Shown here: one piece after another, positions 34,162 to 47,740 of the stretch
Layout: the number at the start of each line of letters is the position of its first letter
How positions within the stretch are numbered: position 1 is the first letter of the stretch
DNA from: Marsupella aquatica
Taxonomy: Eukaryota; Marchantiophyta
Direction: 5' to 3'
Assembly: GCA_973895155.1 (NCBI GenBank)
Contig: OZ316895.1
Coordinates: forward strand, 6,014,001-6,078,000
DNA length: 64,000 nt
Program-made: the position numbers and the translations under genes
The notes under the pieces: generated by a model
Seen by the model: the letters and a program-made list of their open reading frames with translations, nothing else
Told to the model about the DNA's origin: nothing
Databases searched by the model: none

Positions 34162-36198
34162 ATGTTCATCTTCTTACTCTTCATCTTCAAATTTGAGCTA
34201 CCAGTGTTTTGGTTACTCAGTTGCATAAGTATTCTCTAGTAAGTACTGCCTTTGTCATCATTGTCATCAGGTGTACACGTTTTGAACTTGATCTGACAAT
34301 CTTTCAAAATTTGCTAAAATGAATACATTGCTCTACAGTCAAATGTAGTGTATTTGGATATGGCTTGACTAGTGAGTCTATCATTGTAGGCACCAAACAA
34401 TTTAGGTACCAATCAAACTTGTCAAAGCTATTGAACTCTCGGGGTCCTCACTTCTTTTCTTCCAACCCATCATGCACGAATAAATACAAAGCTTTTTTAT
34501 TGGGTTTAGTGAAAGACTTTTAAACTTTTGTTGAAGAACATTAGGGTTGTTTTAATCCAGTTTTGAGAATTATAAGAATCATAGGGTTTTTAAAAATCAG
34601 ATTTAAGAATATTCCAAGAATGTTCTATTAAGTTAGGGGTAAAACAAAAAAACTTTATTGACATAAGTTTTAGGGTGTTTATTGAGTGTTTATTCCCCCA
34701 AAACTTTGCGTGTGATATGGGACACCCCTTGGATTGAGGCCGTTGAGATTGAACTGCTCACTGAGCTTGATTCAATCAGCCTGTGCTGCCAATGTAATAA
34801 AGGAAGATATGCCATCTCACCACAATGTGTTTACAATAATGTCAACCATGAAGCTTTTACATGGACTTTGAGATCACAGTTTAAAGCTCCAAAGAGCCCC
34901 CCGGGAGAGTCCAAATGAATTCTACCTTCTTCAGGACTCTTGCCATCCAGCATCCTAGGGGTTCTCAACATTCCTGCAAGCCCTTTGATGTTAATATATA
35001 AATTCCTGCCTTCATGCCCACTCTTGATTGGGAATATCAACCTCCCAGACATTGCCTAGCTATGGTCCACAGATATATGCATGTACAAGAGTTGTCCTCT
35101 ATTCTTGACATTCTGCCTCTAGAAGTACTAGATACACATTGGGGGAGTGGAAACACTCATGATCGTGCCATGCAGAGCCCATGCCCTCGCCTCATGCGCA
35201 AAGCATGCACATCAAAACAACCTTGTGTAAAGAGCCAACTGAAGGTTGTGTCAAAGATTTGTAGCATGTCAATGTTTTGTAGGTTGATTGAGCTGCAGCT
35301 TAGCAATTAAGTGCGCATTGTGCATGAAATATTCCAGATTTCACCTAACTTATGATATTTGTGTACATACACATTTTGATTTTGAGGGGCAGGAAGTTGT
35401 ATCACACCTCTAACTATTTGAAAACATTGTGGGTAATGTACACAACTTGGATTCTAATTGCCACCGACACCATTTCTTGCTGGGCCTGCATGAAATGGCT
35501 ATTTCAAAACTAGCTGTGCTTGCAGTCAACTGCGTTTGCCAATCCAATAAATTGGACACTCAACATGTGAGTGGTAGATGATCCAGGGTCCTACAACTGA
35601 ATTCTTCCGTGATTTCTTTTGTGTGTTATAAAGATGCTCAATGTAAGGGCTTCTGACACAAATTGGTACCATGGGTGGGCCCCACAGGTCCATTCGGGGA
35701 GAAATGGCATATTTTGGTCCAAGAGAGAGGATGGCCCCAAAGATGTCTCTCCAGGAGGTCCGTTACTTATACTTATCAATAAAAGGTTGTTGAAGAGGAA
35801 ATTTTATTACTGATAGGTCCCTACTATTATATATTTTACGTAGAGCATAAGCAGGATATCTGGAAATAAGACCCCAAACTCAAAGACCCCAATATAGGGA
35901 AAAAACAAAGGAAAAAGCATGGAAGACCAAAGTCAGAGCCCAAAAAGCCAAAAAGCCCAAGAGCCAAAAAGCTCAAGAGTCCAAACTGCAAAAGAATTAC
36001 AACCCTGGCCACCTAGTCTGACAAGCCTAGTACAGCCCTTACTCTTCTGGTCTGCCCAATTTGCTCGTTTAGAACTTTATAACAGTCATATGGACCCATT
36101 TAATACTTTACACTACTCAACCTGCCATTATTTCACACTACTCAACATTTCATTATAATTGGCTGCAAAGTTCAACCTGAATTGATGGGTCCCGGTCC
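34162..36198. other. Intergenic region, no gene recognised
   Basis: The only named item is copy C of the dispersed GGACC repeat (about 35,640-35,800, inverted relative to copies A and B). Open frames such as 34682-34918 and 35014-35310 have no recognisable domain. Confidence 0.35.
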
Positions 36199-36204
36199 CG
36201 GTAA

Positions 36205-36325
36205 GTGCACATCAAAATCTGACATATATGGTGTATGACATCACTCCATACCACTATAAATCTAATTATTTTATTTAAATCAATGAGTGTACACCATATA
36301 ATAACACATTTTGATGTATGATTAT
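36205..36325. mobile_element. Small MITE, copy 1
   Basis: The left end ACATCAAAATCTGACATATA pairs with the reverse complement of the right end, ACATCAAAATGTGTTATTATA. Both are followed inward by TGGTGTA. The unit is about 120 bp. A related copy lies at 48,610-48,716. The target duplication is not clear. Confidence 0.6.
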
Positions 36326-36329
36326 TGGT

Positions 36330-39300
36330 GAGGCCCTAAAATAGCCTCAGAACAGACTGTAGAACCTATGTGTTTGAAACTATATTATTATATTGTCAAC
36401 ATTGTATTGTTTAGTTTATTGTGACCACATAACTTTGGTCACAGACCTGGTTTTATTAGATTTTAATTAAGAATCTGCACACAAGGGAAACCGCCTGGCC
36501 AGATAAACATGCCGTTGTTGTCTAGTGAGTGCTACTACCAATGTAGTTCATGTCTCTTGGGAATGTTTTTCTATCGGACTCTACAATTTTGAAGGGCCTA
36601 GATAACTTTGTGACGACTGTACAATATTGCAATAAGATAAGATATGTTGTAACTGGAGTCTGAGCTTATTTCTTATCGCTCTCGAAATCTGGGGATCCTA
36701 TCTGTAACAAGTGTCTGACCAGTGGCGTATCGAAGCACATTTATTTAATGTGAAAGGCACAATCCTTGGACAGTCCTAGCTCATAACCCATACTGTACCG
36801 CGCAACTCCTGAGTACCCTTGGGACTGTAGCTTGTCGTATTTTTTCGAAATATTAGCACTCCATATGAGTCATCGATCTTTGAAACAGACGATTTAGATT
36901 TGCTCACAGGAGAGATCAGAACTTCAAAATAAGCGGAAAATAAGTTTACTGCGGTCATGTCAAGTTCCTCAATTTGCTTTGTTCTTGCCCAAGGAGAAAA
37001 CAGAAAATGTGATTAGAGGCCTGTAATTTACCATTTTTATTGGTCTATGGCCCAAGCTGGGTGCGGAGGACGGTGAAGAAGAAAGCTACAGTAGGACGGT
37101 GAATGGAGAAAGATAGAACGGAAAGAAAGGAGAGTTGTGGGAAAAGAGAACCAATACTCGTGTACCCAATTAGCAAAGACACAGTTCATCGTGCATCTCT
37201 CCACACGCAGAGAGCGTTTGGAGGAGTGGACCATGTCATCTGTAGCACTTGACCCCGCACGGTAGTCGAAGTGTTGAGTCGCATGCATGCGTTCGACAGC
37301 CGAACAATGTACAGGCAGACTTTTTTGAGAGGAAGGCTCATCGAGGAAATCACTTGTAGCCGATCGCTCTGAGGCTGCTATAAAGACCTGACCAGTTGTC
37401 TCTCAACGCAATCAAGTGATTGCAAAGGTTCCTGAACGGGGTTTGAAGAATCCTTGCTGACCAATTGGTGTCACGGCAAGAGAGCCATGATCAGGGCACT
37501 CGTGGTCGTAGAGAGTTAGTTTGCGTCGATGAGTTCGTCTTCGTGTTAGCTGCGGGCATAGATCTAAGATGTCATTCCGTGGACGTGGGTTCGTGGCGGA
37601 GAGGTTTCCGGTGAACGTCTCCTGAACTCTCTGGTTTTAGGCACGGCGTAGAAGCTCTCTTGTCGACCTTTACATTTTCGAATTTGGCACCTTGAAAATG
37701 GGTAGGAATCTGTCACAACGCTTGGTAGTTTCCTCGATCTGTCGGACCCAGCCTTGGCATGTGATGAGCTCGTGATAAAGACCTTTAAAGTCTGCTGTGC
37801 ACACGAGGTCCATCCTATCAAGCCTTCAGTTGTGCAGGCTCAGTGTTGGATGGAGACTCTCAACCCAGGAGACCGTGACAATATGTCCCACGTCTCCACT
37901 TGGGTCATTGATTGCGAACATTGGCATGCTTCTTTGTAGCTAGTGGAGAGCCTGCCCTCCAAGGTTAGATGGGATTCACTTTACCTCACAGGTTAACAGA
38001 GATTTTGGAGAGTAAGTTATGTGTTTTTTTTTTCCTCTCAACTCTCTTAAGAGAGTGAAACAGTAGCAAGGTGTAAATATGCTCATGTGTCTTCAGGTTC
38101 ATTGCTGATTTTTTGCAGCATTTTGGAGCTAGAAGTTTTAAGTTTTCCTGTTCACTGTCGATGTTTTGCAGCATTTAGAGGTTAAAGTTTGGAGTCTTGT
38201 GATCCGTCTGACGGGATAGATCGTGAATTGAATCACGTCTATTTGCACTGCTTAGGACCTATCATTACTTTACAACGGTTTGCGGTTATTTTCCGTTCAG
38301 AGTCACTTTAGCCATTCCATCTATCTTCGATTCCCTGGAAGTCAGAAACACCCAGTTCGATAGAATTGGGAAGAAATGAATACGTTTGTTCTCAGAAACG
38401 GACGAACTGAAGTGACACAGCTCTGTACAAGTTGAAATACAGACTAGGTTTCTTACCAGAAAATTCGGTAGCTTGGAACACCAACACCATCTCGTTGCAA
38501 AAATCTTTTTGTAGGGCCAAGCCCGGGTGATCCTTGGAGTGCTATGTTGCGTATGCTTTGGAAAACTTGTTACTGCCATTTTGAAGTCCATCTATGCCTA
38601 TCTTGGTCACAGTGAACCGTTCCCAGGCGGTCACAACTATGCGGCCAAACCTAGTCGAGCATTATAAGTTTACAGTCCCTCCACTTAATACAGAAGACTT
38701 CTGTTTTTAGGGCTTGTGCAGAAATTGGACTTCCTCGTCCACCCGTTTGGGTTCTGGATTGGATTGGCATTATGATTATTTCTTTACACGCAGAACCTGG
38801 CTCACCTGGCTACAATAGTTACCCTGGTTATAGAAGTTACACTGTTGCAGAATGCAGAAGTTATACTGTTGCAATGCAATCTGTCTGCATCTGCACCTGC
38901 ACCAGGTCTTGTCGTGTGTCGACCTTGTGGTTTTGGTGCTAGATGAGATCCAGTGCAGGTGTGGTTGCAGATACATGTCATTGTAGCTTTCGGTGGGCGT
39001 TCTGATTGTACCTAGAAGAAATGGACCTAGTGGAACACGCATCACAACGCCGTTGGCTCAGGTTTGCCATTGCCTCACGCTTAGTTTGTCCTCGGAGCCC
39101 AGCAGTTTACTCTTGGATGCGTGGAATTGAGGGTGCACTAGTTCAATTATTCAGACAATGCACGGCATCGCTCATGTTGGGGTAATTCGTGTGGGATGAG
39201 GCAATTCGAAAGGGTGCTAGTGGACGGTCGTGTAGATGATCCAAGAGTGCAGCGAAGCTTCACCCACAAGACATGTCCTGTAATCAGTCGAGACAAACGG

Positions 39301-41250
39301 GATTCGACCCGTGGTAATGGCGCAGTTGAGGAAATGTTTGCAGCTGGAATTAAGCTGGTAGACTTGCAACTAGTTTGATGCTTTGATGCCAGTAGTTTCG
39401 AAATTGGCGCTCGTGAGCGCAAGTGTTACTTAGGTCAATTCTTTCAAGAGCAATCTCCATTATGAACAGCGAGGCGAATGATCTGTTCGTCTTCTAGTAT
39501 CTGTTCGTCTTCTAGTATTCGTGCTCTCGTTTTAGTATCTTTGGAACCGGGTACGTTCTAGGTACGTTTTACTGCAACAAAGTTTCCATGTTCTCTTTTC
39601 AGTCCGGCATATGAGGTATGCAGTGATAATAAGTCTGGACGGACCAGTTGACATTTGCTGCATAAGAATACATGTCTCCTCCTTGTATCAAATGTCATGA
39701 TCAATTTGAGTTCACCGTCTATCACCATTCCTTGTGACAGGTTATTGTTGGTGGTTGATTTATTACGTTCTTGTCCGGCCTTCTTAATTCCGTCTTCAAG
39801 ATCACTTTCGAATTCGTCGATACTTCAGCCCCGTTTTCGCCGTTGAGGGCAAGTTAGCGGATGTTCTCCCTTAGCTACGTCAATTTGGTAATTAAAACAT
39901 CACTTATTCTTTTCTTGAGAATATTTAGCATGTGCCTTCTGGATGTGTGCATTCGGTTAATTAGTAGAAACTGAGCTACATTTAAGTTATACTTCGTGGA
40001 CGGATGAGATTACCGCGATTTGTTTTTGTTCGTTAGCTCACAAATTTGGATCTGTTCTGAAGTAGTTTCTTCATGTTGAGCAGGAATGCTACTTGAGGCC
40101 TCCAGGATCCAGCTTGTCCTCTCACAGAATTATTTCGAGAACACTTTTCAGTTGCGTGACGAACGTGAAATCCATTGCCAAGCACTGAAGCGTTTACGTG
40201 CGTTCTGAAAGGATAGGCATGGCGAGGGAACATTAGCACGAAATAATCTTTGCGCTCAGCTCTTATTACTCAGGACGTAGTCAGTGTTCTAGCCTAGCCT
40301 GTGTGACCTGGTGTGTTCGCGGGGAAGCGCCATTGTGTATGTAATTTGTGGAAGCGGAATGTATACAACGTTTTTCAAAGTGGGCTTACTGTTTTTGTCA
40401 TGTAAATGTTGCGTTGTTGGTCGCATTTGGGCGCTCCGAATTGAAGTTTATACGTGCAGTGACCTTACGTTGTATTCAGTAACGGTAATCGTTGCCAGAA
40501 CTTGCATCTGAGGCGAGCAGAAACGTCGCATTCTCTGAGACTTTCCGTAATAAAATTAACAACCTCAGGATTAGATTGGTCGTACATAAGAGTTAACATT
40601 TCCTAGTCTTATACTTAAAGAGCATGATCACATGTGACCACGATGATCATTTCCCTTCCCTACTCGTCTCTTAAGAGGCACCCATGCGTGGGACTACGAA
40701 TCTGAACCCGGATTAGTCGAGCCCGGATCGTTGTCAAGATAGTAATGAAAACCAAATTACTTGAAAAGGGAGAAGGGCTGTCCAGCGAGAATTTGAAAAG
40801 GGCACTCGGTGACCATGAATGAAAAACCTTTTCTGCTGGTACAACCTTGATACTCGTATCGAACTTTTGAGATACAATTGTTTCTTTGTCTTGAACCCGA
40901 TCTCTTGTGTCTTCACTGCTTTTCTATCCACAGAGCCCATGAGTTTCCAATGCGTGCTAGGTTCCCGTGCTACACAGCAGTCGTGGATATAGTCGCTTTT
41001 AGTTACCTCCCACCAGCTCATCTGCTTTCCCCCGCAAACAGCCGGAGCCGCATGCAATACTGTTATGAAATTGTGATTTGTCCACAGGAACAGTCGAGTC
41101 GGTGGAAGCATGGAACTACTTAATAGTATTCATTGAGAATCAAAAGAAAACGGCTTGGAATTTGGAATTTGGAAAAGAATGTTCCTCTTATAACAACATG
41201 CAACTGTAGATTACTACTTTCACAACGCCGCCAACGTGACCCCTCCATTT
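36330..41250. other. Intergenic region, no gene recognised
   Basis: Nearly 5 kb without a frame that I can support as coding on either strand. Base composition is higher in GC than in the AT-rich tracts to the left and resembles the DNA around the conserved genes. Unrecognised lineage-specific or non-coding genes are therefore possible. No transposon ends or RNA genes were seen. Confidence 0.35.
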
Positions 41251-41254
41251 GCTT

Positions 41255-41730
41255 TGATTCGGTGCCGGGTGATGGTTATATTCGGTGCCGGGTGATGGTT
41301 ATCGGCTATCGAAGCTTTACATAGTTTAGATGGGAACCACTTTGCCGGCTCCAACGAAGAGAAATTCCGGTCTTGCGGTCGCGTACTATTCCTTCGGAGC
41401 CAGCATTTCCTCTCCCCAGAAAAAAGAGGAAGCAAAGGATTGGGAAACACACATTCATTCTGGCTACTGTTCTCATTTCGGACGAAGTCGTGGCATTTCG
41501 CCCGGAGAAATTTCAAGGTGGAGCTTGCGCTCTGATCATGGAGATGGTGTCTCGTGGTCTCAGCATGGGTCGCGATCAAAATTCTACACCAGAGATACTT
41601 CCGAAAAAGAATATGCACACATGTCCTCCCACATGGCCAGGGTTGGCGTGAGTATGGGCCGCGATCAAATTCTGTACTGGAGTCCTTCACAAGAATATGT
41701 ACACATGCCCTCGCACATGGTCAGGGTTTA
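41255..41730. repeat. Local direct duplications
   Basis: A 25-bp unit containing TTCGGTGCCGGGTGATGGTT is present twice in tandem (about 41,256-41,302). Further on, two copies of about 80 bp share ATGGG-CGCGATCAAA, AAGAATATG-ACACATG and ACATGG-CAGGGTT (41,563-41,725). An open frame runs through the second pair, but it has no recognisable domain. Confidence 0.7.
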
Positions 41731-42656
41731 GCTGGCACATATCAAAATCAATACTTGGATACACTCTCTGAAAATAAATTCAAGGTTGTGTGAAGTCATT
41801 TCTAATAAGGAGATTTTATTTTTTATGATAACTTTTCTTTTCAATATCATGCTTAGTTAGAACTTAAAGGAGGTATGTGCTTGATCAACCTCCAAAATGA
41901 AACTTGTTACATGATAGACCCCCTGAGGTCTATGAACGCCCCAGATCTGAGATTGAAAGGTCCATCAACGGTCCAGATTGGGGAAAAGTATCGAGGGGGT
42001 TGATTAAGCAAACTTTTTCCAGAAAGGGGTCTACTAGACATATCCCTTGAACTTAAAGCCCTCATGGACACACACACATTTGGAAAAAAGCCCGGATGGA
42101 CCACACACAACCGAGATAGACACAATCCGAACTTCATTTTTTGCTCGTGTAACATGCTTTTTGATTGTAATCCCAAAGTGACCTGTAAGGAGGTATGTGA
42201 CCAGGACCAGTCGATATTAGGTTGATTCTTCCGGTAGTCCGTCCACTTTTCCTCCTGCAAGGATGCGGTGACCTTCTAACTCAACCATATGGTCTAAAAC
42301 AAGGTTTCCTTCCGTTAATGAAAGACTGTAATCTGTTTGATAGGTTTAATTGGAGATTCTTCTTACAGTGTCACATGGTTGTGTCCATCTTGGTCGTCCC
42401 AACAAACTTGTGTCCATGAGGACCGGGATGAGGACTTTAAGTTCTGATTGGTTATCTCTTTAATTTACTTTTTCAATGAGTCAGCTAATTCTGAATAGCC
42501 ACAAGAGTCTAATTGCACCAAGATTATCACAGTGAAAATTTTAACGATTTCCATCTCCCTTTGACTCATACAACCCCATACAAGTCCTGTAGGGCAGGTT
42601 CTGGCTTGTGTGCATGATCTGGGGCGTAGTGCATCCGGATTCTCACCTCCCTATGT

Positions 42657-43163
42657 CTAAAGTGCCCTCCTCCATCCTCACAGGGCACTCCCAGCCCAAT
42701 GCCCTTCTCCGAGGGTGATGGAACTACCAGATTTCTCAGTGTGAAGATCTCAGGCCCTTATGATCTTATGTGGTTAACCATAGTGAAATCACTACTCTAA
42801 ACCACTATGGAAAAATGACATTGTAAAAATAACCTAGGAATGATGGCAAGTCATGATAATTTAAAAAAAATTATCAAGTCTGTAATAAAACCCAATTTCT
42901 AAAATTGAATCTAAAGTGCCCTCCTCTGTCCTCACTGGGCACTCCCAGCCCAATGCCCTTCTCAGAGGGTGATGGGTACTACCAGATTTCTCAATGTGAT
43001 GATCTCAGGGCCTTATGATCTTATGTGGTTAACCAAAGTGAAATCACTACTCTACACCACTATGGAAAAATGACACTGTAAAAAATTAACCTAGGAATGA
43101 TGGCAAGTCATGATAATTTGAAAGAAAAGTCTCGCTGTAATAAAACCCAATTTCTAAAACTGT
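42657..43163. repeat. 254-bp tandem duplication
   Basis: CTAAAGTGCCCTCCTC starts at 42657 and again at 42911. The two halves stay similar to about 43,163 (shared GGGCACTCCCAGCCCAATGC, TTATGATCTTATGTGGTTAA and CCTAGGAATGATGGCAAGTC). Identity is high, with scattered substitutions and small indels. It is non-coding. Confidence 0.9.
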
Positions 43164-43978
43164 AGTGACGTGGACTAGGGTATTCTTACTTGACAGTACC
43201 TTATGAGATCCAACTTTAGTATGGATTCTTACACTCAAATCCAAACCTTAAAATTAGGGAACACAATCATGAGGAGAAATTAAAACATAAAGTGCCCAGA
43301 TTGTTTAGAATCATTTCTTTCTCTCACTCACTAGAAGACAAAAATCTCTCTCAAGTAGTATAAATCCCTTGAATTCGCTAAAGTGATGCGATGCACAATA
43401 TTGAAATCTCAAATTAGTTGAAAAGGAGAGCTCTAGGATAGCAAAGATAGGAAGTTTAAGAGAAGTGCCAAGATAAAATTCAGAATTTAAGTATAGGAAG
43501 ATATAGGTGTATTGGAGCTCAAATAACACTAATTATGGAACATACTAACATAGCACAAAAATCAATGATTCCTATTAAAACACAAAGTAGAATGTTTTAT
43601 GAATGATTGATTCATGTGAGTCTAATGGTTTATTTGGACTCTCTCAATTTAATGTATTTTTTGTCTGTACTATTGTCCAAAAATTCAACCAATTTCATAC
43701 CCTTTTCAACTCACAATTGTCACACCTAAATAGTGTGACTACTCTTACAAACAAGATTCATGGTTTCATGCAACATTTTGGGTATCAATAACCACTCCAT
43801 AAAAAATGTGAAACTGATCACCATAATCAATGTTACTGGTAACACTAATTGAATCACACAGTTACTGTTGCTGCAGTTAGCGTTACTAAGACTAATTCTA
43901 TCAAGAGGAATTCAAATTTTCCTGAGCTACACAATTAGTGTTAGTAACATGAACTAAGGGAAACAGTGTGGTGTACAA

Positions 43979-44700
43979 TGTCTAGTTATAGACTAGTTTT
44001 CTTTTCTCGGGTGATAATTAGTTACAAGAGATTCCATCTTTGTCAATGAAAAGTCTACAGTAGTCATTTTGGCGGAAAAATAGTAGGTATTTTTGTCTTC
44101 GAGTAACCTTTTTCTCTCCTATGGTTTTTTTTGTCTTCAGTTAGTCACTTTCCCACCTAGCCTCAGTCCCCCATTGGCCAGAATTCCCACAACAGCCAGA
44201 ATTTTGATGGCTATGTTTAAATCTAGTAAACTAGGTAATCAATGCTTTTTCTAATTAAAAAAGGTAAAGCACGTTTTTAACGGGTTCTCCTCCTTCACAC
44301 ACTGAGGGAGTGAGGGTGGTGACTGTGACAATCGCCATTCGACACCCCTGGCGAAAAGGAAAAGAAATCCTGTACAGTTACCCTTACATAATTGGTCACC
44401 TTCCTAGTGCGACAGGATTTAGTGGAGCTCATAGGATTTATTAGGATAAGCTGAATGTAGGGTGGAGGGACTATGCTATCCGTGATTGACACTTCATTGG
44501 CCTCGCTTCGCTGACATCAGCCTGTCCACTGCCAAGATTTCCTGGCACTCCCCCATCACGTGGGTATGTTATACTGCCCAATAGCATTGCTGCAAAGAAG
44601 CTTGTCAGTGGCTTATGTCCCGTGGACTGATTCACGTTTGGGTCCCTCCAACCATCCAACCAACAGCCATTCTGCTGCCAGGTGTCTTTGAGACGCTACC
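43979..44700. repeat. Long direct repeat, left copy (possible TRIM-like LTR)
   Basis: It begins TGTCTAGTTATAGACTAG and includes CCCATTGGCCAGAATTCCC, CTGGCGAAAAGGAAAAGAAA, GTGCGACAGGATTTAG and GCTGACATCAGCCTGTCC. The same ordered phrases recur about 1.58 kb downstream. A pair of long direct repeats with a short non-coding interior would fit a miniature LTR element. No primer-binding site or target duplication was found. Confidence 0.5.
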
Positions 44701-45444
44701 CCAGCTTGTCAGCCACCTTCAGGGCGAGCATGAGATTCTAAAACACTCAGATGTGTGAGTGAACTAATTAAGGGCCATCTTTCATATGAGGGTCCTTAAA
44801 TTATCGACCCTTTAAGTGATTTGGTGGCACATGGTTACTCTTGGAGCCTTTCCTGTCTCACCCTCACCCTCCTTGTGTGCCAGTCCTCGGCAACAATTCA
44901 ATTTTTTCAAAGGCAAATAAGACCTAAATTTAAATATTAATCCTTTATTGACCGAACCAAGATAGCACTAAGATAATAGTAAGTCCATCTGTTGTCAGTA
45001 TTTAACAAGTACATCAAGTAATACCTCCCAGAAACATTCGAAAATATTGGAAGCATCATTGGCTTTTCTTAAAATCGGTTTTCTCTGAAATATGAAGGCT
45101 AAGCATATTGTATCCATCACGTGATATCCCAATGTCTCAAAGTCTCAAAGTCTTTCGCTAAAATTATATTGACGGAATGCTCCACAACAAGAATGTCCCA
45201 CAACACTGGGGATTTGGACAGCCTGTCCTTTCGGTGGTAATTCTCATGTTGTTAGGGAATTGATGTGGCGATAAACTCAAGGGTCTAGGAGTGAGAAATA
45301 AACAGGACCTAAGATTTACTCATAAATATTACTAAAATTATGGAAAGTCATTACAGAACTGCTAGATCTTCATTCTTCAAGGACTTGGAGAATCCAACTG
45401 CAGCGATTTTCCCCCTGATTTCCTTTGCATCATTAGTCAGACAC

Positions 45445-45605
45445 TTTTGCCGACTAGAATGTCAAGTGATAGACCGGTTTTCTTTTTAGTGGAAAGCTTT
45501 GCCAACTAGAATGTCAAGTGATAGACCGGTTTTCTTTTTAGTGGAAAGCTTTTGCCAACTAGAATGTCAAGTGATAGACTAGTTTGCTTTTGAGTGGTGA
45601 TAATT
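45445..45605. repeat. 52-53-bp tandem repeat, three copies
   Basis: ACTAGAATGTCAAGTGATAG starts at 45453, 45505 and 45558. Copies 1 and 2 share ACCGGTTTTCTTTTTAGTGG, and the third merges into the right copy of the long direct repeat. Confidence 0.88.
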
Positions 45606-46335
45606 AGCTACAGTAGATTCCATCTCACCTGAAAAGTCTTGTCACTTTGATTGAAAAGTCATAGGTATTTCTGTCTTCCAGTAGCCTTTTTCTCACCTAA
45701 GGTTTTTCTGTCTTCCATTAGTCAGTTCCCACCTAGCTCCAGTCCCTCATTGGCCAGAATTCCCCTGCCCACCTAGCTTCAGTCCCCCATTGGCCAGAAT
45801 TCCCCCTCCAGCCAGAATTTGATGGCTACGTTTAAATCTAGTGAACCTAAATAAAGAATGGTTTTTCAATTAAAAAAAAAAGGTAAAGATTGCTTGTAAC
45901 GGCTTCTCCTTCACACAAAGTAACATTCGCCATTGGACACCCTGGCGAAAAGGAAAAGAAAAGCTCTAGACCTAGGCTCACATAATTGGTGACCTGGCTA
46001 GTGCGACAGGATTTAGGGGAGCTCATAGGATTTATTAGGATAAGCTTTATGTAGGGTGGAGAGACTATACGATCCGTGATTGGTCTTCATTGCCCTCACT
46101 TCGCTGACATCAGCCTGTCCGCTGCCAAGATTTCCTGGCACCACCCCATCACGTGGGCAAGCTATTCTCCGCCTGTGCGCTGCCAAGATTTCCTGCCACA
46201 CCTATCACGTGGGCATGCTATTCTCGCCAATACCATAGTTCCAAATTTCCAATGGAGGTGGCTCTACTCCCCTGGACAGATTCACATCTGGGTCCCTCCA
46301 ACGATAATAAAAACTAATGCTGCCAGGTGTATATT
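45563..46335. repeat. Long direct repeat, right copy (possible TRIM-like LTR)
   Basis: It begins TGTCAAGTGATAGACTAG and mirrors the phrase order of 43979-44700. It has an extra duplication of the GGCCAGAATTCCCC segment and of GCTGCCAAGATTTCCTGGCA. It ends near TCTGGGTCCCTCCAAC. Confidence 0.5.
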
Positions 46336-46575
46336 AAACTTGTGTCACACCTTATGAAGCACTGAAGGTCTGAAGCAGTATAGGGCAGTCTCTCGCATGT
46401 AGACCGTCCTGGAAAAACGGCCCTTTAGAAAATTGGTTATTGGTGACAGGCTCTGAATGAGACAGACTTGCCCCCTCCTGAGACAGTCCTATGCGGCAGT
46501 CCTATGGCAGTAGCAGAGGACTTTGGAGGGCAAGGGGAGTAAACTTTCCAGTCCTTCACCTCCAGACCGTTTATA

Positions 46576-46795
46576 TTTGAATAAGAAAGATAAGATAATA
46601 GAAACCAGTTTCCATAGCAAACCTTTTATATTTGAATAAGAAAGATAAGATAATAGAAACTACTTTCCATAGCAAATTTTTTATGTTTGAATAAGAAAGA
46701 TAAGATAATAAAAACCAGTTTCCATAGCAAACTTTTTATATTTGAATAAGAAAGATAAGATAATAAAGACCAGTTTCCTTAGCAAACCGATACCA
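46576..46795. repeat. 55-bp tandem repeat, four copies
   Basis: TTTGAATAAGAAAGATAAGA starts at 46576, 46631, 46686 and 46741, an exact 55-bp period. CAGTTTCCATAGCAAAC lies in each unit. A partial fifth copy of the core appears at about 47,034 inside the next duplication. Confidence 0.93.
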
Positions 46796-47325
46796 TTGAG
46801 CAGCGCGATACGGCAGAGAGACCAGGATACTATGGCAACAGATTACATGCCTTTGTGCTAGCAGATTCTGTGGAGATTTGCTCACACTTTTGCCAGACAA
46901 CTTCAGTAGTATTAAGGGATGACTTTCTGAAGACCTTGCACATGCAAGACAACCATCTTGCAAGTGGGAGGTCCTCAAAAGACCTGTCCCTAAAGTAACT
47001 TATGGCAATGTATGAGTGAATGAGACTTTCATGAGAAAGATAAGATAATAGAAACCAGTTTCCATAGCAAACCTGTACAATTGAGCAGCGGGATACGGAT
47101 ACGGCAAAGAGACCAGGATACTGCAGCAACAGGTTACATGCCTTTGTGCTAGCAGATTCTGTGGAGATTTGCTCAGCACTTTTGCCAGACAATTCCTTAG
47201 TAGGAAGGATTGATTTTCTGAAGACCTTGCACATGCAAGACAACCATCTCGCAAGTGGGAGGTCCTCAAAAGAACAATCCCTAAAATAACTTATGGCAAT
47301 GTATGAGTGAATGAGACTTTTCATG
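46749..47325. repeat. About 285-bp tandem duplication
   Basis: Two successive units share GAAAGATAAGATAATA, GATACGGCA-AGAGACCAGG, TGCCTTTGTGCTAGCAGATT, GAAGACCTTGCACATGCAAG and CTTATGGCAATGTATGAGTG. Identity is high. The open frames through it on the minus strand follow the duplication and have no known domain. Confidence 0.88.
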
Positions 47326-47740
47326 TCTCACCCCTCGTGAGGCTGGCTTGATCAGGAACATTTAAAGAGATGCAGGGGCAAAGCCCAACAACTTTTTGGC
47401 CTTTCACTTCCCTACTATAGCATTTTGAAACAAAACAAAATAATAAAACTTTACAGATTTTGGTTTATTAACTCAGCTGCCTGTGAAACAAGGCCCTCTG
47501 AAATCAAAGTGGAAACAACTACCAAGAACAGGCAAAGCCTTCGGCTCTTCAGCCCTTACACCACTGCGCGCAGCGCGCAGATTCTGTAGAGAAAGGCAAT
47601 CTGCTTTTTTCCGACAATAGAGGACCTAATGGTTGTAAAAGAGAGGACCCTTCACATGCAAGACTGCCCTTAATGTTTAGAGCCAACTTGCATGTAGGTG
47701 GCCCTCTATTTTGCTGCCTCAAAATACCTGATGTCATGAT

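Noticed and set aside
40849-40860. GATACTCGTATC as an element site outside element 1
   Set aside because: It is a single site with a different centre and no associated repeat or inverted end, so probably chance.
41220-41690. 156-codon minus-strand frame
   Set aside because: It runs through local duplications, is open on the other strand too and shows no domain.
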